A DNA stretch of 40,520 nt from Flavobacterium sp. ZT3R18 (lineage in GTDB: Bacteria > Bacteroidota > Bacteroidia > Flavobacteriales > Flavobacteriaceae): the NCBI RefSeq assembly GCF_007097385.1, contig NZ_VJZS01000031.1, forward strand, positions 1 through 40,520, in the 5' to 3' direction. The notes under the pieces are model-generated. The model saw only the letters and a program-made list of their open reading frames with translations. It did no database searches and had not been told where the DNA came from. A program made the translations under genes and the position numbers. Shown here one piece after another: positions 9,570-18,038 of this stretch (position 1 is its first letter; each line of letters opens with the position of its first letter).

Positions 9570-9998
9570 TTACTTAGAAAACAATTGAGTGTACTTACTC
9601 TTCAATGCATTTACATTATTAGCGTCCAGAGATTTATCAACCGTTACAACATTAGACTTAAACAACAATGCTACAACATTATTTTTACTCTCCTGGATTT
9701 CAAATTCTTTATTCAAAGACAAAAACTTAACATTTGCATAGTATATCATTCCGTCTGGATTTGTTTCAGATTGCAAATCAACATTAACACTTGTCATAAA
9801 ACGAATTAAAATGATAGGCTGTCCCTCATCATTCAACAAACTCAAAGCATCATCATAAGAATTATCCGATTCAAATTTCAACCATTCTACTTGGTTAATC
9901 GAAATATAATTAGAACCAAAATCCACCTTCTGCGCAAAAGCAACGGAAAGCGAAGAAAGGAAAAACACTGCAAAAAAAACAATTTTAGATTTATTCAT
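9570..9998 (-). CDS. Small secreted protein of unknown function
   Basis: This 142-residue protein has a clear Sec signal peptide (MNKSKIVFFAVFFLSSLSVAFAQ, cleavage after the Ala-Phe-Ala segment near residue 22). The mature part is about 120 residues, without Cys or membrane segments, and has a mixed alpha/beta appearance. I do not recognise a family. It is read toward the ABC/M1 gene. The receptor gene upstream on the same strand has its own terminator, so this gene is probably transcribed alone. Confidence 0.75.
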   Translation of the reverse strand: MNKSKIVFFAVFFLSSLSVAFAQKVDFGSNYISINQVEWLKFESDNSYDDALSLLNDEGQPIILIRFMTSVNVDLQSETNPDGMIYYANVKFLSLNKEFEIQESKNNVVALLFKSNVVTVDKSLDANNVNALKSKYTQLFSK

Positions 9999-10115
9999 TA
10001 TTCAAAATTTAATAAACAGACATATTTACTTTATACCATTACTAATCTACTGGTAACACAACACTTTTTATCAGTTATGATTTGTATGCGCTCGATTAGC
10101 AACCATTCAGTATCT

Positions 10116-10147
10116 AAAAAAGGCTGTCTCAACCGAGACAACCTTTT
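10116..10147 (-). terminator. Terminator of the TonB-dependent receptor gene
   Basis: AAAAAGG-C-TGTCTC (10116-10130) pairs with GAGACA-A-CCTTTTT (10135-10147) around a 4-base loop. A/T tracts on both sides make it effective in either direction. It separates the receptor gene from the small secreted protein gene. Confidence 0.88.
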
Positions 10148-10167
10148 TAGTTTTTAATTAAGATTGA

Positions 10168-12942
10168 TTAGAATTCATAACGAACTGTGAAATTCCAAGT
10201 TCTTCCAAACCCAAAATAGGCATTATTACCATCAGCTATTCCTTTATAAATTTTGTTATTACTTTCGTAAGTACCGTCGTTTAAATTAGAACTATTAACA
10301 TAATCCGATTTTTTAATACTAGAATTAGATTCTGCAATGTACAATCTATTCAAGATGTTGTCCATATTAAAACGAAGATCTAACGCTTGTCTTCCTTTGT
10401 TCAAAAATAAACGATACGAAGCAAAAGCATCCATAACCGCAAAACTAGGAAGTTTAGTAGTTTCTTTATAAGCATCTACACCATAGAAAACAGGATCAAA
10501 TTTTTCTAGATCGGCAGTAGAATAGAAATCATCAGAGTATTTTACGTTTGCTCCAAAAGTAAAATTGGCAAACAATTCATAAGCAGCTCCAATACCAGTC
10601 ATTAATTGTGGTGCACCACCAACTTTAATACCATCTGTTAACAATACAGATCTATCAAAGGTTTGAGTTGTAGTATTAAAAGATTTGTATTCTGTATTAG
10701 TATCATATACACAATCTCCGTAAGAGAAGAATCCTTTTAGCACAAACTTTGAAAACAAAGGTGCTGTAAAATCAAATTCAACTCCCCTGTGTTCTCTGTT
10801 TATCCCAGAAGTGGTTCCAAAATTTCCAAGAGTTGGCGTATAATAAGGAATCTCTGCATTTTTATGTTTCGACAAATATACATTGGTATTGAAAGTAAAA
10901 TACCTTGAACGAAAACCATATCCTATCTCATACGATTCAAATTTTTCGTTTACAATCTCTGGATTAATAAAATTATTCAATCCACTATAAGCGGTTACAA
11001 AAACAGGGGGTCTAGAAACAGTTCCCATATTCGCCCAAATATTTTGTTTATTGGTAATATTATAATTAACTCCCACCTTAGCACTGTACCCGTCAACTTC
11101 TTTAACTCCAGTAGATTCAGCTATAGGAGCTCCAAGAGGTTTATAATCTATACGCTCAATAAACTCACGATTGAAACCAGCTTGACCAAAAACATTTATT
11201 TTCCCTACGCTGTATTCTAGTTGACCGTAGGCATCTAAATACTTAACGATTGCATCATAGTTGTAATCTACAGAAACACCTTCGTTTTTTAAATCAAAAA
11301 TATTGTAAGATGGTTTTGCTTCAAAAGTTTGACTGGTATAATTAGCCATATTATTTCTTTTAAAAGCATACCCGTCAGCACCGTAAAGGTTATTTACGTA
11401 TTTTGTTTTATTCATTACAGAACTTCTTCCATCGACTCCTACATTAATAGTTAAGTTCTTGGTTAAATCCGACTTTAAATTCATGATACCTCCGTAAAAA
11501 GTACTATTATTTATTTCTGATACCAATGTAACACCTGTAGTATTGTCTATACCCTTAGAACCTACCCCTTCATTAAGTGAGTTAATAAACCCACCACTAG
11601 GCTGAGCATTTCTGGTATATTGTACTCCATAGTAACTTGCAGGAGTACCACTATTGTATTTTGAGATAAAATCAAGATCCATTTGACCATTATTATCCAA
11701 ATAAAAACTTCCTCCTTCTATTCCTCCAGCAAGTAGAGTTTGTCCCTTAGTACCTGTTGATCCGTATAACTTGGTAGACAACTGAGTATCCTTAGTAAGA
11801 TCCCAATTCCACTCTAATATCCCTAGAGGAGTGTGACCATAATTAGTGCTCGTACTTGATTTTTTTTCATTCAAATAGCCCCAATTAGGATTGTATTTTT
11901 GGTCAATATCGTTCGTATTATACCCTGGATAATTAGAAATAGCGATTCGAGAATTTCTCTGATTGTGCCATTGTGGAGCACCAAATACTTTTACTTGAAA
12001 ATCATGCTTTCCTTTGGCAAAACCTAAAGCAACGAAATAAGAGAAAGCTTCGAAATTTGTAGAATTGATATAACCATCTCCCTTTGTACTAGACAACAAT
12101 ACGTTAGCCGAAAATCCATTCTTTAATCTTCCTGTAGAAAGAGATGCTGCTAATTTTGAGAAACCATCATTTCCGACAGTATTAAACACATAACCTCCTT
12201 TTTTAGCATCCGAATCTCTCAAAATTAAGTTCATGGTTCCCGCAACAGAAGAGTTACCCAATTTAGAAGCTCCCAATCCGCGTTGCAACTGAACTGAACT
12301 TACTGCATCATTGATTGACATTAATCCTGACCAGTCAACATTACCTGTTTCTACATCCGAAAGCGGAATACCATCAACCATCAAAGCCATGTTGTCTTGC
12401 TTATACCCACGAATAAACATATTCGATTCTGAAAAACTACCATTACTCTTAGAAGTATATACTCCAGGAATATTTGTTGTAACCTCAGCAAAATCCTTAT
12501 TTCCAATACGTTCTTTCAATTCAAACCCTCTAATTGTAGAGGAAGCAATAGGTGTTTTTCTATCTTTTGCAATATCAATACTAGATGATTTTGCTTTCAA
12601 ATCCTTAACAATTGATCCGCTTTCAATTAAATAGATCATACCCAAATCGATCGCAGAACCGTCCTTAACCGTAAACGGAATTCTTTTAATTACATAACCA
12701 AAAAAATTCACGACAATAGTTCCCGATTTAACATCTGCATTCAAAACAAAACTACCATCAAAATCAGTATAGTCTTTTTTTACAATTTCACGAGAAGATC
12801 CTTCCACAGTTACAAGCGCTCCTGGAAGATTCAACTTTTCTTTATTCTCTTTTACCACACCTGTAATTTTTACCTGAGATGATACTTTTGTACTATTTAA
12901 CAAAACCATCAATAAGGCAAAACAAAAAATCATTTTTTTCAT
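10168..12942 (-). CDS. TonB-dependent outer-membrane receptor
   Basis: The protein has 924 residues. It has a signal peptide (residues 1-22), then a carboxypeptidase-like regulatory domain (about 25-110: ITGVVKENKEKLNLPGALVT ... YTDFDGSFVLNADVKSG). A plug domain follows (about 125-245: IRGYKQDNMALMVDGIPLSD, then AGTMNLILRD), and a beta-barrel ends in an aromatic residue (WNFTVRYEF). Such receptors import iron chelates, vitamins or glycans using TonB energy. No SusD-like partner is adjacent, which argues against a glycan utilisation pair and for a siderophore or similar ligand, though the sequence does not settle this. It stands alone, with its own promoter region and terminator. Confidence 0.93.
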   Translation of the reverse strand: MKKMIFCFALLMVLLNSTKVSSQVKITGVVKENKEKLNLPGALVTVEGSSREIVKKDYTDFDGSFVLNADVKSGTIVVNFFGYVIKRIPFTVKDGSAIDLGMIYLIESGSIVKDLKAKSSSIDIAKDRKTPIASSTIRGFELKERIGNKDFAEVTTNIPGVYTSKSNGSFSESNMFIRGYKQDNMALMVDGIPLSDVETGNVDWSGLMSINDAVSSVQLQRGLGASKLGNSSVAGTMNLILRDSDAKKGGYVFNTVGNDGFSKLAASLSTGRLKNGFSANVLLSSTKGDGYINSTNFEAFSYFVALGFAKGKHDFQVKVFGAPQWHNQRNSRIAISNYPGYNTNDIDQKYNPNWGYLNEKKSSTSTNYGHTPLGILEWNWDLTKDTQLSTKLYGSTGTKGQTLLAGGIEGGSFYLDNNGQMDLDFISKYNSGTPASYYGVQYTRNAQPSGGFINSLNEGVGSKGIDNTTGVTLVSEINNSTFYGGIMNLKSDLTKNLTINVGVDGRSSVMNKTKYVNNLYGADGYAFKRNNMANYTSQTFEAKPSYNIFDLKNEGVSVDYNYDAIVKYLDAYGQLEYSVGKINVFGQAGFNREFIERIDYKPLGAPIAESTGVKEVDGYSAKVGVNYNITNKQNIWANMGTVSRPPVFVTAYSGLNNFINPEIVNEKFESYEIGYGFRSRYFTFNTNVYLSKHKNAEIPYYTPTLGNFGTTSGINREHRGVEFDFTAPLFSKFVLKGFFSYGDCVYDTNTEYKSFNTTTQTFDRSVLLTDGIKVGGAPQLMTGIGAAYELFANFTFGANVKYSDDFYSTADLEKFDPVFYGVDAYKETTKLPSFAVMDAFASYRLFLNKGRQALDLRFNMDNILNRLYIAESNSSIKKSDYVNSSNLNDGTYESNNKIYKGIADGNNAYFGFGRTWNFTVRYEF

Positions 12943-12967
12943 ATTTCACTTTTAAATTTACAAGGCA

Positions 12968-12999
12968 CAAAGTTTTGTTAATTATTCAATGAAAACAAT
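12968..12999 (-). promoter_or_regulatory. Candidate promoter of the TonB-dependent receptor gene
   Basis: On the reverse strand a TTG (12997-12999 region) is followed after 19 bases by AAAACTTTG (12968-12976), a one-mismatch version of TAnnTTTG, about 25 bases before the ATG. Confidence 0.35.
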
Positions 13000-13487
13000 T
13001 TTTATAGTAACGAAATTATCAATATGTATCAATTAACAGTCATTTATAAAGAAAAACATAACAAACGGCAAAAAAAGCACTTTCGGCAACAATGAAAAAA
13101 GTAAATTTTACATTTAATAAAAAAATAGCTAATTTTTTAAATTATTCATAAAAATAAAACCGTTACAAACTAAAAAAAAGCATATTTGACAAAGATAAAA
13201 GCATACCACTAAAGCTACAAAAGTTTATCAAAGCCAAAAAAACAAACAATCAACAAATAGACTTAAGTAAGAAATAGCCATTAATAAATACAAAAACATT
13301 ATTTTATTTTTGACGAAAAAACATAAAAAACACTCCTCTTTATGATTTATTAACATTAAAAAAAGGTAATTTAAATTATAAAAACAGTTAAAACCAATAG
13401 CGTCTTAATTTTAAATATAAAGCCAATACTTACATCAACAATCCTTAAAACACCAACCTCTTCCTCTTAGAAAACGAATGTTTTTTT

Positions 13488-13495
13488 TATATTTG
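13488..13495 (+). promoter_or_regulatory. Candidate -7 box of the second DUF2807-like gene
   Basis: TATATTTG matches TAnnTTTG and ends 22 bases before the ATG, which implies a short leader. No clear -33 element is seen. Confidence 0.45.
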
Positions 13496-13517
13496 TAAAA
13501 ACCCAAATTGAATAAAA

Positions 13518-14351
13518 ATGAAATTACACTATGCAACATTGCTTTTCCTACTAGCAACTACCATTGCCATTGGTCAAAATAAAGAAAAAATAAAAGGCTC
13601 TAAAACCGTTACCGAAAAGCCAAAAGAAATTGGTGAATTCAGCGCCTTAGAAATTGAAGACAACCTAACTGTTTTCTTGGAAAAAGGGCCGAAAAACGAA
13701 ATAAAAATTGAAGCCGATGAAAATCTACATGAAATAATTTCATTTGACCTAAAAGAAAAAACACTTCGTATTTACACCTCAAAAGAAGTAAGCGGTTTCA
13801 AAAAACTGACGGTATGGATTAAATATACGGATGATTTAAAATTGGTACTCGCCAAAAACACCAGTACCGTAAATGCAATAGAAGCCATACAACTGGATGA
13901 CATTACGTTTTCGACATTTGATTTTGCTAAACTATATCTGAATGTGAATTCGAAAAATTTCACTTTAAAATCGGATGACAAAACCAAAATTGAGCTCAAT
14001 CTAAAAGCCGAAAAAGCAAAAATTGAATTGAGCAAAAATGCACAAGTTAAAGCGTTAATCTCCACAGTTGATTTAGCTTTTGACCTGTATCAAAAATCGA
14101 CTGCGATTATAGAAGGAGATGCCACTAATGCGATTATTCGCTTAGACAACAACACTACTTTTACAGGAAATAAATTCAATCTAAAAAATGCTGATGTTAC
14201 TACCGAAGGGTATTCCGTTTGTACTATACTAGCCGAAACAAAACTCGTAATAGATGCTAGTGACACCTCTAAAATTTTCTTACTTGGAATCCCAAAAATT
14301 GAGGTCCGTAAATTTTTAGGAGAAGCGCAATTCATTAAGAAATTGAAGTAA
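13518..14351 (+). CDS. Secreted DUF2807-like (head GIN domain) protein
   Basis: This 277-residue protein has a Sec signal peptide (MKLHYATLLFLLATTIAIGQ). The segment IGEFSALEIEDNLTVFLEKG (about residues 39-58), followed by IKIEADENLHEIISFD, closely parallels the start of the DUF2807 lipoprotein at 4030-4770 (FKSVSVNNAIDLVIEQS ... IIVEADDNLQKEITT). The rest is a series of short beta strands as expected for a single-stranded beta-helix. Unlike the other copy it lacks a lipobox Cys, so it is probably soluble in the periplasm or secreted. It is a single gene between divergent and convergent neighbours; function unknown. Confidence 0.82.
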   Translation: MKLHYATLLFLLATTIAIGQNKEKIKGSKTVTEKPKEIGEFSALEIEDNLTVFLEKGPKNEIKIEADENLHEIISFDLKEKTLRIYTSKEVSGFKKLTVWIKYTDDLKLVLAKNTSTVNAIEAIQLDDITFSTFDFAKLYLNVNSKNFTLKSDDKTKIELNLKAEKAKIELSKNAQVKALISTVDLAFDLYQKSTAIIEGDATNAIIRLDNNTTFTGNKFNLKNADVTTEGYSVCTILAETKLVIDASDTSKIFLLGIPKIEVRKFLGEAQFIKKLK

Positions 14352-14361
14352 TCCCAAAGTT

Positions 14362-14395
14362 AGTTTTCAGTTTTCAGTCACAGTTTTCAGTTTTC
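14362..14395. repeat. Short CAGTTTTC repeat run
   Basis: Four TTTTC units occur in the pattern CAGTTTTCAG, with a TCA interruption, just after the DUF2807-like gene. A palindrome AGAAACTA/TAGTTTCT (14431-14449) follows before the terminator. Confidence 0.6.
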
Positions 14396-14460
14396 TGCAC
14401 AAAATAGATTGCAATGTTTACGACGGCTCTAGAAACTAAAATAGTTTCTACTTTTCCATA

Positions 14461-14495
14461 AAAAAAGTCCCAACTTAAAAAATTGGGACTTTTTT
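14461..14495. terminator. Bidirectional terminator between convergent genes
   Basis: AAAAAAGTCCCAA (14461-14473) pairs with TTGGGACTTTTTT (14483-14495), leaving a 9-base loop. It serves both the DUF2807-like gene and trxB. Confidence 0.92.
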
Positions 14496-14517
14496 GACTT
14501 TATCTGTTTTCAAAAGA

Positions 14518-15492
14518 TTAATTGGCGCATTTTTCTAATTGAATGTGCTCTATTGAAGCCAAATATCTTTCAGCGTCCAATGCCGCCATACAACCAGTTC
14601 CCGCAGCCGTAATCGCCTGACGGTACACATGATCTGCAGCATCTCCTGCTACAAAGACTCCATTTACATTCGTTTTGGATGTTCCTGGAGTGTTTACGAT
14701 ATAACCTGTTTCATCAAGTGTTATATACTCTTTAAAAATTTCAGTGTTGGGTTGGTGACCAATCGCAACAAAGAAACCAGTAGCTGGAATATCAAAAATT
14801 TCTCCAGTAGTTTTGTTTTTTGCTTTTACACCAGTTACCACTTGCTCATCTCCCAATACATCAACAGTATCGTGATTCATCAAGATGGTAATGTTTTCGG
14901 TTTTGCGAACACGATCTTCCATGATTTTGGAAGCTCTAAATTTTTCGCTACGCACCAGCATCGTTACTTTGGCACATAATTTAGACAAATAATGAGCCTC
15001 TTCACAAGCTGAATCCCCTGCTCCTACAATAACAACTTCTTGATTTCTATAAAAGAATCCGTCACAAACAGCACAAGCGGAAACTCCACCTCCCATTTTT
15101 AGATAATGTTGCTCTGATGGAATATTCAAATATTTAGCCGAAGCCCCTGTAGAGATAATCACGGTTTCACAATGCAATTCTATGGTATCATTAATCCAAA
15201 CTTTATGAACATCCCCAGAGAAATCAACCTTTGTAGCCCAACCATCACGGATGTCTGCACCAAAACGTTTCGCTTGATTTTGTAATTGCTCCATCATTTC
15301 GGGACCAGTAACTCCATCAACATACCCTGGAAAATTTTCTACTTCATTGGTGGTAGTCAATTGACCTCCTGGTTGCATTCCTTGGTATAAAACAGGATTC
15401 ATATTCGCTCTAGCAGCATATATGGCCGCAGTATAACCCGCTGGACCAGAACCTATAATAAGGCATTTTATTTTTTCTATTGTATTCGACAT
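14518..15492 (-). CDS. trxB: Thioredoxin reductase
   Basis: This 324-residue protein has normal TrxB length. It shows the N-terminal FAD motif IGSGPAGYTAAIYAARA (about residues 12-28), the redox-active CAVCDG (about 138-143), the NADPH-binding GAGDSACEEA (about 158-167), and the C-terminal FAD motif GVFVAGDAAD (about 279-288) with YRQAITAAGTGCMAA. It transfers electrons from NADPH to thioredoxin in the cytoplasm. This is a housekeeping gene and marks the chromosomal flank of the mobile element. Confidence 0.97.
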   Translation of the reverse strand: MSNTIEKIKCLIIGSGPAGYTAAIYAARANMNPVLYQGMQPGGQLTTTNEVENFPGYVDGVTGPEMMEQLQNQAKRFGADIRDGWATKVDFSGDVHKVWINDTIELHCETVIISTGASAKYLNIPSEQHYLKMGGGVSACAVCDGFFYRNQEVVIVGAGDSACEEAHYLSKLCAKVTMLVRSEKFRASKIMEDRVRKTENITILMNHDTVDVLGDEQVVTGVKAKNKTTGEIFDIPATGFFVAIGHQPNTEIFKEYITLDETGYIVNTPGTSKTNVNGVFVAGDAADHVYRQAITAAGTGCMAALDAERYLASIEHIQLEKCAN

Positions 15493-15512
15493 ATTTTTTG
15501 TTTTTTGAATTG

Positions 15513-15520
15513 CAAATGTA
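15513..15520 (-). promoter_or_regulatory. Candidate -7 box of trxB
   Basis: On the reverse strand TACATTTG (15513-15520) fits TAnnTTTG and lies 20 bases before the trxB start. The -33 element is not obvious. Confidence 0.45.
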
Positions 15521-15602
15521 ACCTTTATTATAAAAAATTCACACCCTTATAAATCCAAAAAACTGATGCCGAAATAAATTTTATTTATTTCTCGAAAAAT
15601 AT

Positions 15603-15632
15603 TTTGATAAACAGAATTAAACCTTATCTTTG
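15603..15632 (+). promoter_or_regulatory. Promoter of tRNA-Pro
   Basis: TTTG (15603-15606) and TATCTTTG (15625-15632) are spaced by 18 bases and lie 11 bases before the tRNA. This is the best promoter match in the window. The stop codon of the antisense recombinase frame falls at its -7 box. Confidence 0.8.
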
Positions 15633-17234
15633 CACTCGAATTACGGGGTGTAGCGTAGCTCGGTTATCGCGCCTGCTTTGGGAGCAGGAGGCCGCAGGTT
15701 CGAATCCTGCCACCCCGACTTGAGAGGACAAAATGGATTTATTTCTATTTTGTCCTTTTTTATTTGCCATTAACTCGTTATCTATCAGGTAGATGTGTCT
15801 GGCAGCTTCATTTAGTCTACCAGTTCGAAGTGAACTATTTTCAAAATGAAATTTTTCGGGGAATATCGAACTTATAATCCTCCGTTTCCTCTCTATATCC
15901 GCGTTCTCATAAATAAAATCCAGTTCTAGAAGTGTTTCAATTCCTGCATTCAGTATCTGCGTAATGTCTAAATCATCGTGATTAAGCCCTCTTAATTTAG
16001 ATTCCATTTTTTCCATCTTCTCGCTATAATCTGATTTCATATCCCTAAAATCCTCTGGCTCAATTTTTCTTGATGCCAACAGTTCTCTTATGTAGGACAA
16101 TTTTTCTTCAAGTTCCTTAATTTGTTTTACCAATTGCTTTCTGTCATCGTATAAATAAGCAGTCTTACTATTCCAAGCTTGTTGTATGGCGGTTTTATAC
16201 ATATCCACCATTTCAGGACGTGGAATATATTTTTTAAGCTCGTTAACGAACTGTTCGTTTATGGCATCGGCTCTAAGTCTGAAATTACAACCTAAAAAGC
16301 AATGGTAATAGGAATAATGTTTTGTATGCCCTTTTGATATACTACCTGTTAATGTTTTAGCACATTTAGGACATATAAGGAACCCTCTTAAGGGTAGCAT
16401 AGCATTGGAAGCTACCTTTAGCCCATATTGACCTCTTTTTCTACCGTCCAATACATCTTGCACCTCATAATAAAGTTCCTCTTGTATTAATGGCTCATGT
16501 TGTCCCTTTACAAAACGACTTTCATCATCTTTGTATTTTGGAATAAATATCTTCCCGCAGTAAACAGGATTGCGGATTGCAAACCAAAAAAGGCTTCGGG
16601 TGGATTTAAACCCTTTTGCTTTTGCCATTATATAGATTTGCTGCGTATTATATACCCCTTTTGCTATTTCTTCAAACGACCAACGTAATATACCTGCCTG
16701 TGGTTCCTGTATGGCTATGTGTTTCCTTCCGAGATCATCAATCTTATTTGCATAGCCAATTGGAGCTAAACCCATATAGCGACCTTCCTTTTTTGCTCTG
16801 CGCATACCGTGGATAACATTTAAAGCCCTGCGGTCATTCTCAACCTCAGGAGCAGCCAAATAGAAAGCTAACATCATTTTATTTTCAGGTATGGATAAAT
16901 CCAAAGGCTGTTCTATTGCCTGCGGTTCTACACCTAATTTTCTTAAAGTGTTTATCATCTGATAGGCATCCCCCGCATTTCGACTGAACCTGTCCCACTT
17001 TAGAAACAAAACTAAATCGCTTTTTCCTTTCTTTACCCGAAGTTCTGCTAAGTAGGCTTTCCATTCAGGTCTGATAAAAGTCTTGGCGGAATGGTCTTCA
17101 AAGATTACTTTTCGAATTGAGATAGCATTGATATCGCAATACTTGCGCAGGAGTTCTTCCTGACTGCGCTGCGAGTATCCTTTTTCGGCCTGTTCATCGG
17201 TACTTACCCGTATATATAAATCGGCTACTTTCAT
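15624..17234 (-). CDS. Large serine recombinase (integrase of the element)
   Basis: The protein has 536 residues as read. The N-terminal resolvase domain starts DLYIRVSTDEQ with the catalytic Ser at residue 11 and contains LFLKWDRFSRNAGD. The 'recombinase' domain follows (about 165-275), then a zinc ribbon with CPKC near residue 285 and CFLGC near 313, then a coiled coil (about 360-420). This is the usual plan of large serine integrases. The last 30 or so residues (from VGVAGFEPAASC) are simply the antisense translation of tRNA-Pro, and the stop lies in the tRNA promoter. The native C-terminus therefore depends on the integration junction, and in a circular form it may differ. The gene is preceded by a small ORF on the same strand. 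Confidence 0.93.
   Translation of the reverse strand: MKVADLYIRVSTDEQAEKGYSQRSQEELLRKYCDINAISIRKVIFEDHSAKTFIRPEWKAYLAELRVKKGKSDLVLFLKWDRFSRNAGDAYQMINTLRKLGVEPQAIEQPLDLSIPENKMMLAFYLAAPEVENDRRALNVIHGMRRAKKEGRYMGLAPIGYANKIDDLGRKHIAIQEPQAGILRWSFEEIAKGVYNTQQIYIMAKAKGFKSTRSLFWFAIRNPVYCGKIFIPKYKDDESRFVKGQHEPLIQEELYYEVQDVLDGRKRGQYGLKVASNAMLPLRGFLICPKCAKTLTGSISKGHTKHYSYYHCFLGCNFRLRADAINEQFVNELKKYIPRPEMVDMYKTAIQQAWNSKTAYLYDDRKQLVKQIKELEEKLSYIRELLASRKIEPEDFRDMKSDYSEKMEKMESKLRGLNHDDLDITQILNAGIETLLELDFIYENADIERKRRIISSIFPEKFHFENSSLRTGRLNEAARHIYLIDNELMANKKGQNRNKSILSSQVGVAGFEPAASCSQSRRDNRATLHPVIRVQR
15644..15718 (+). tRNA. tRNA-Pro (anticodon TGG)
   Basis: All arms are present. The acceptor stem CGGGGTG pairs with CACCCCG (15711-15717) and the discriminator is A. 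The anticodon stem is CCTGC/GCAGG with loop TTTGGGA and anticodon TGG at 15679-15681. The T-arm is GCAGG-TTCGAAT-CCTGC. It is the integration target of the adjacent mobile element: its last 12 bases lie in the 26-bp direct repeat that recurs at 35378. CCA is not encoded. Confidence 0.97.
15707..15732 (+). repeat. Left end repeat of the element (tRNA-Pro 3' end)
   Basis: 26 bases starting CTGCCACCCCGACTTG, identical to 35378-35403. The repeat covers the 3' half of the T-stem, the acceptor strand and 14 bases beyond the discriminator base. Confidence 0.85.
15725..15761 (+). terminator. Terminator of tRNA-Pro, supplied by the mobile element
   Basis: AGGACAAAAT (15725-15734) pairs perfectly with ATTTTGTCCT (15747-15756), followed by T residues. 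It lies inside the C-terminal codons of the antisense recombinase gene, so the element appears to bring its own terminator to the tRNA. A near-identical copy occurs at 35396-35432. Confidence 0.85.
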
Positions 17235-17266
17235 GATTTTAAATTTTGGTTAAAGCTATTTACCTG

Positions 17267-17452
17267 TCACTTCTGTGTTGGTAAATTTACATTTTTATGT
17301 TCATTTAAATACGTATCTACCACTATTTCAGCCATTTCATATAGAATATCCAAGATGTTTTTTGCATCTTCAATATCTACATCAATACCATCCTTTTTTA
17401 ATAATTCCATAGCCTTTTGTGGTGTTATTTTTTCAATCTTTTCATTTCCCAT
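17267..17452 (-). CDS. Small protein upstream of the recombinase
   Basis: This 61-residue protein starts at MGNEKIEKITPQKAM. The start at 17450-17452 is chosen because AGGGAGG lies 6 to 12 bases upstream on the reverse strand, a strong ribosome binding site for this phylum. An upstream in-frame start (17479) would fall inside a hairpin. It is mostly helical (PQKAMELLKKDGIDVDIEDA ... ILYEMAEIVVDTYL). Similar tiny helical proteins often stand before serine recombinases in Bacteroidetes elements and could be directionality or accessory factors, but this one is unproven. The recombinase starts 32 bases downstream, so they are probably co-transcribed. Confidence 0.75.
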   Translation of the reverse strand: MGNEKIEKITPQKAMELLKKDGIDVDIEDAKNILDILYEMAEIVVDTYLNEHKNVNLPTQK

Positions 17453-17474
17453 CTTGCACCTCCCTCTTTTAAAT

Positions 17475-17504
17475 AGCAAAAGACCGCTTTAACGGTCTTT
17501 TGCT
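17475..17504. promoter_or_regulatory. Perfect 12-bp hairpin upstream of the recombinase operon
   Basis: AGCAAAAGACCG (17475-17486) and CGGTCTTTTGCT (17493-17504) flank a 6-base loop. It stands directly before the ribosome binding site of the small protein. It could be a terminator against read-through from the cargo, or a leader hairpin or operator for the recombinase genes. Confidence 0.7.
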
Positions 17505-17635
17505 AATTCTACATTAAATCACTCTTCTTCACAAAGATAGGAAGCAATTTTTTTAAAATGACAGGTAAAATTTACTTATCAAAATACTATAACTTCCTGC
17601 TTTTTACAAAGGTAAGATGTATTTTAATTATAGTC

Positions 17636-17654
17636 ATGGACATAATATGTCCAT
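17636..17654. repeat. Palindrome P3 at the left edge of the cargo
   Basis: ATGGACAT - AAT - ATGTCCAT, a 19-base palindrome identical to the core of the longer palindrome at 31966-31994, 14.3 kb away. The surrounding 17505-17716 stretch has no gene. Confidence 0.85.
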
Positions 17655-17716
17655 CATAGGAGACGCTAGTTTATGAAGATCTGTATTAAGAATTTTTGTT
17701 TTCAGGAATATCATTT

Positions 17717-18036
17717 TTATCTTCCTTCAAGAAACAGTTCCCTTGACCTGTCCAAAAACGCTGCTTCATCAATAGGTAATAACTCAATTGCAATTTCCAA
17801 TATATGTGTAATATGGATTTTTGAAAATACAACGGCATCACTATCAAAGCCATCTTCAATGGCACTCACGCAAAGTTTCATCAGATCAGATATTATAAAC
17901 ATTAAGTGTTTGTAGTCATAGACAGTGAACGAGGCGGTATAAGCGCCCTTTTCATGTTTAGCAGGTTTAATGTTCTAAAAAGCGTACTTGCCAGTTCCTG
18001 CAATTCCTGTGTGTTTTTTATTTCAGTCGTTTCCAT
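17717..18036 (-). pseudogene. Frameshifted paralog of the 120-residue protein at 18039-18398
   Basis: The frame from ATG 18034-18036 begins METTEIKNTQELQELASTLF and runs to a premature stop at 44 residues. From about position 17980 the next frame continues with KHEKGAYTASFTVYDYKHLM and ends in ELLPIDEAAFLDRSRELFLE (stop 17717-17719). Put together, the two parts align end to end with the neighbour gene (METNEIKNLEDIRESSVRYF ... QLLPLDEIEFLDEMHQML). One frameshift in an otherwise intact copy is therefore the simplest reading, unless it is a sequencing error or programmed. It starts 2 bases after the neighbour's stop codon, so it belongs to the same operon. Confidence 0.8.
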
Positions 18037-18038
18037 AG

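Larger units (their letters stand above)
12943..13517. other. AT-rich intergenic region between divergent genes
   Basis: This 575-bp stretch between the receptor and the DUF2807-like gene is very AT-rich with A-tracts. I see promoter motifs near each end and no coding frame, RNA gene or strong hairpin in between. Confidence 0.6.

Noticed and set aside
17673..17915. Forward-strand frame of 80 residues
   Set aside because: It is the shadow of the frameshifted reverse-strand paralog.
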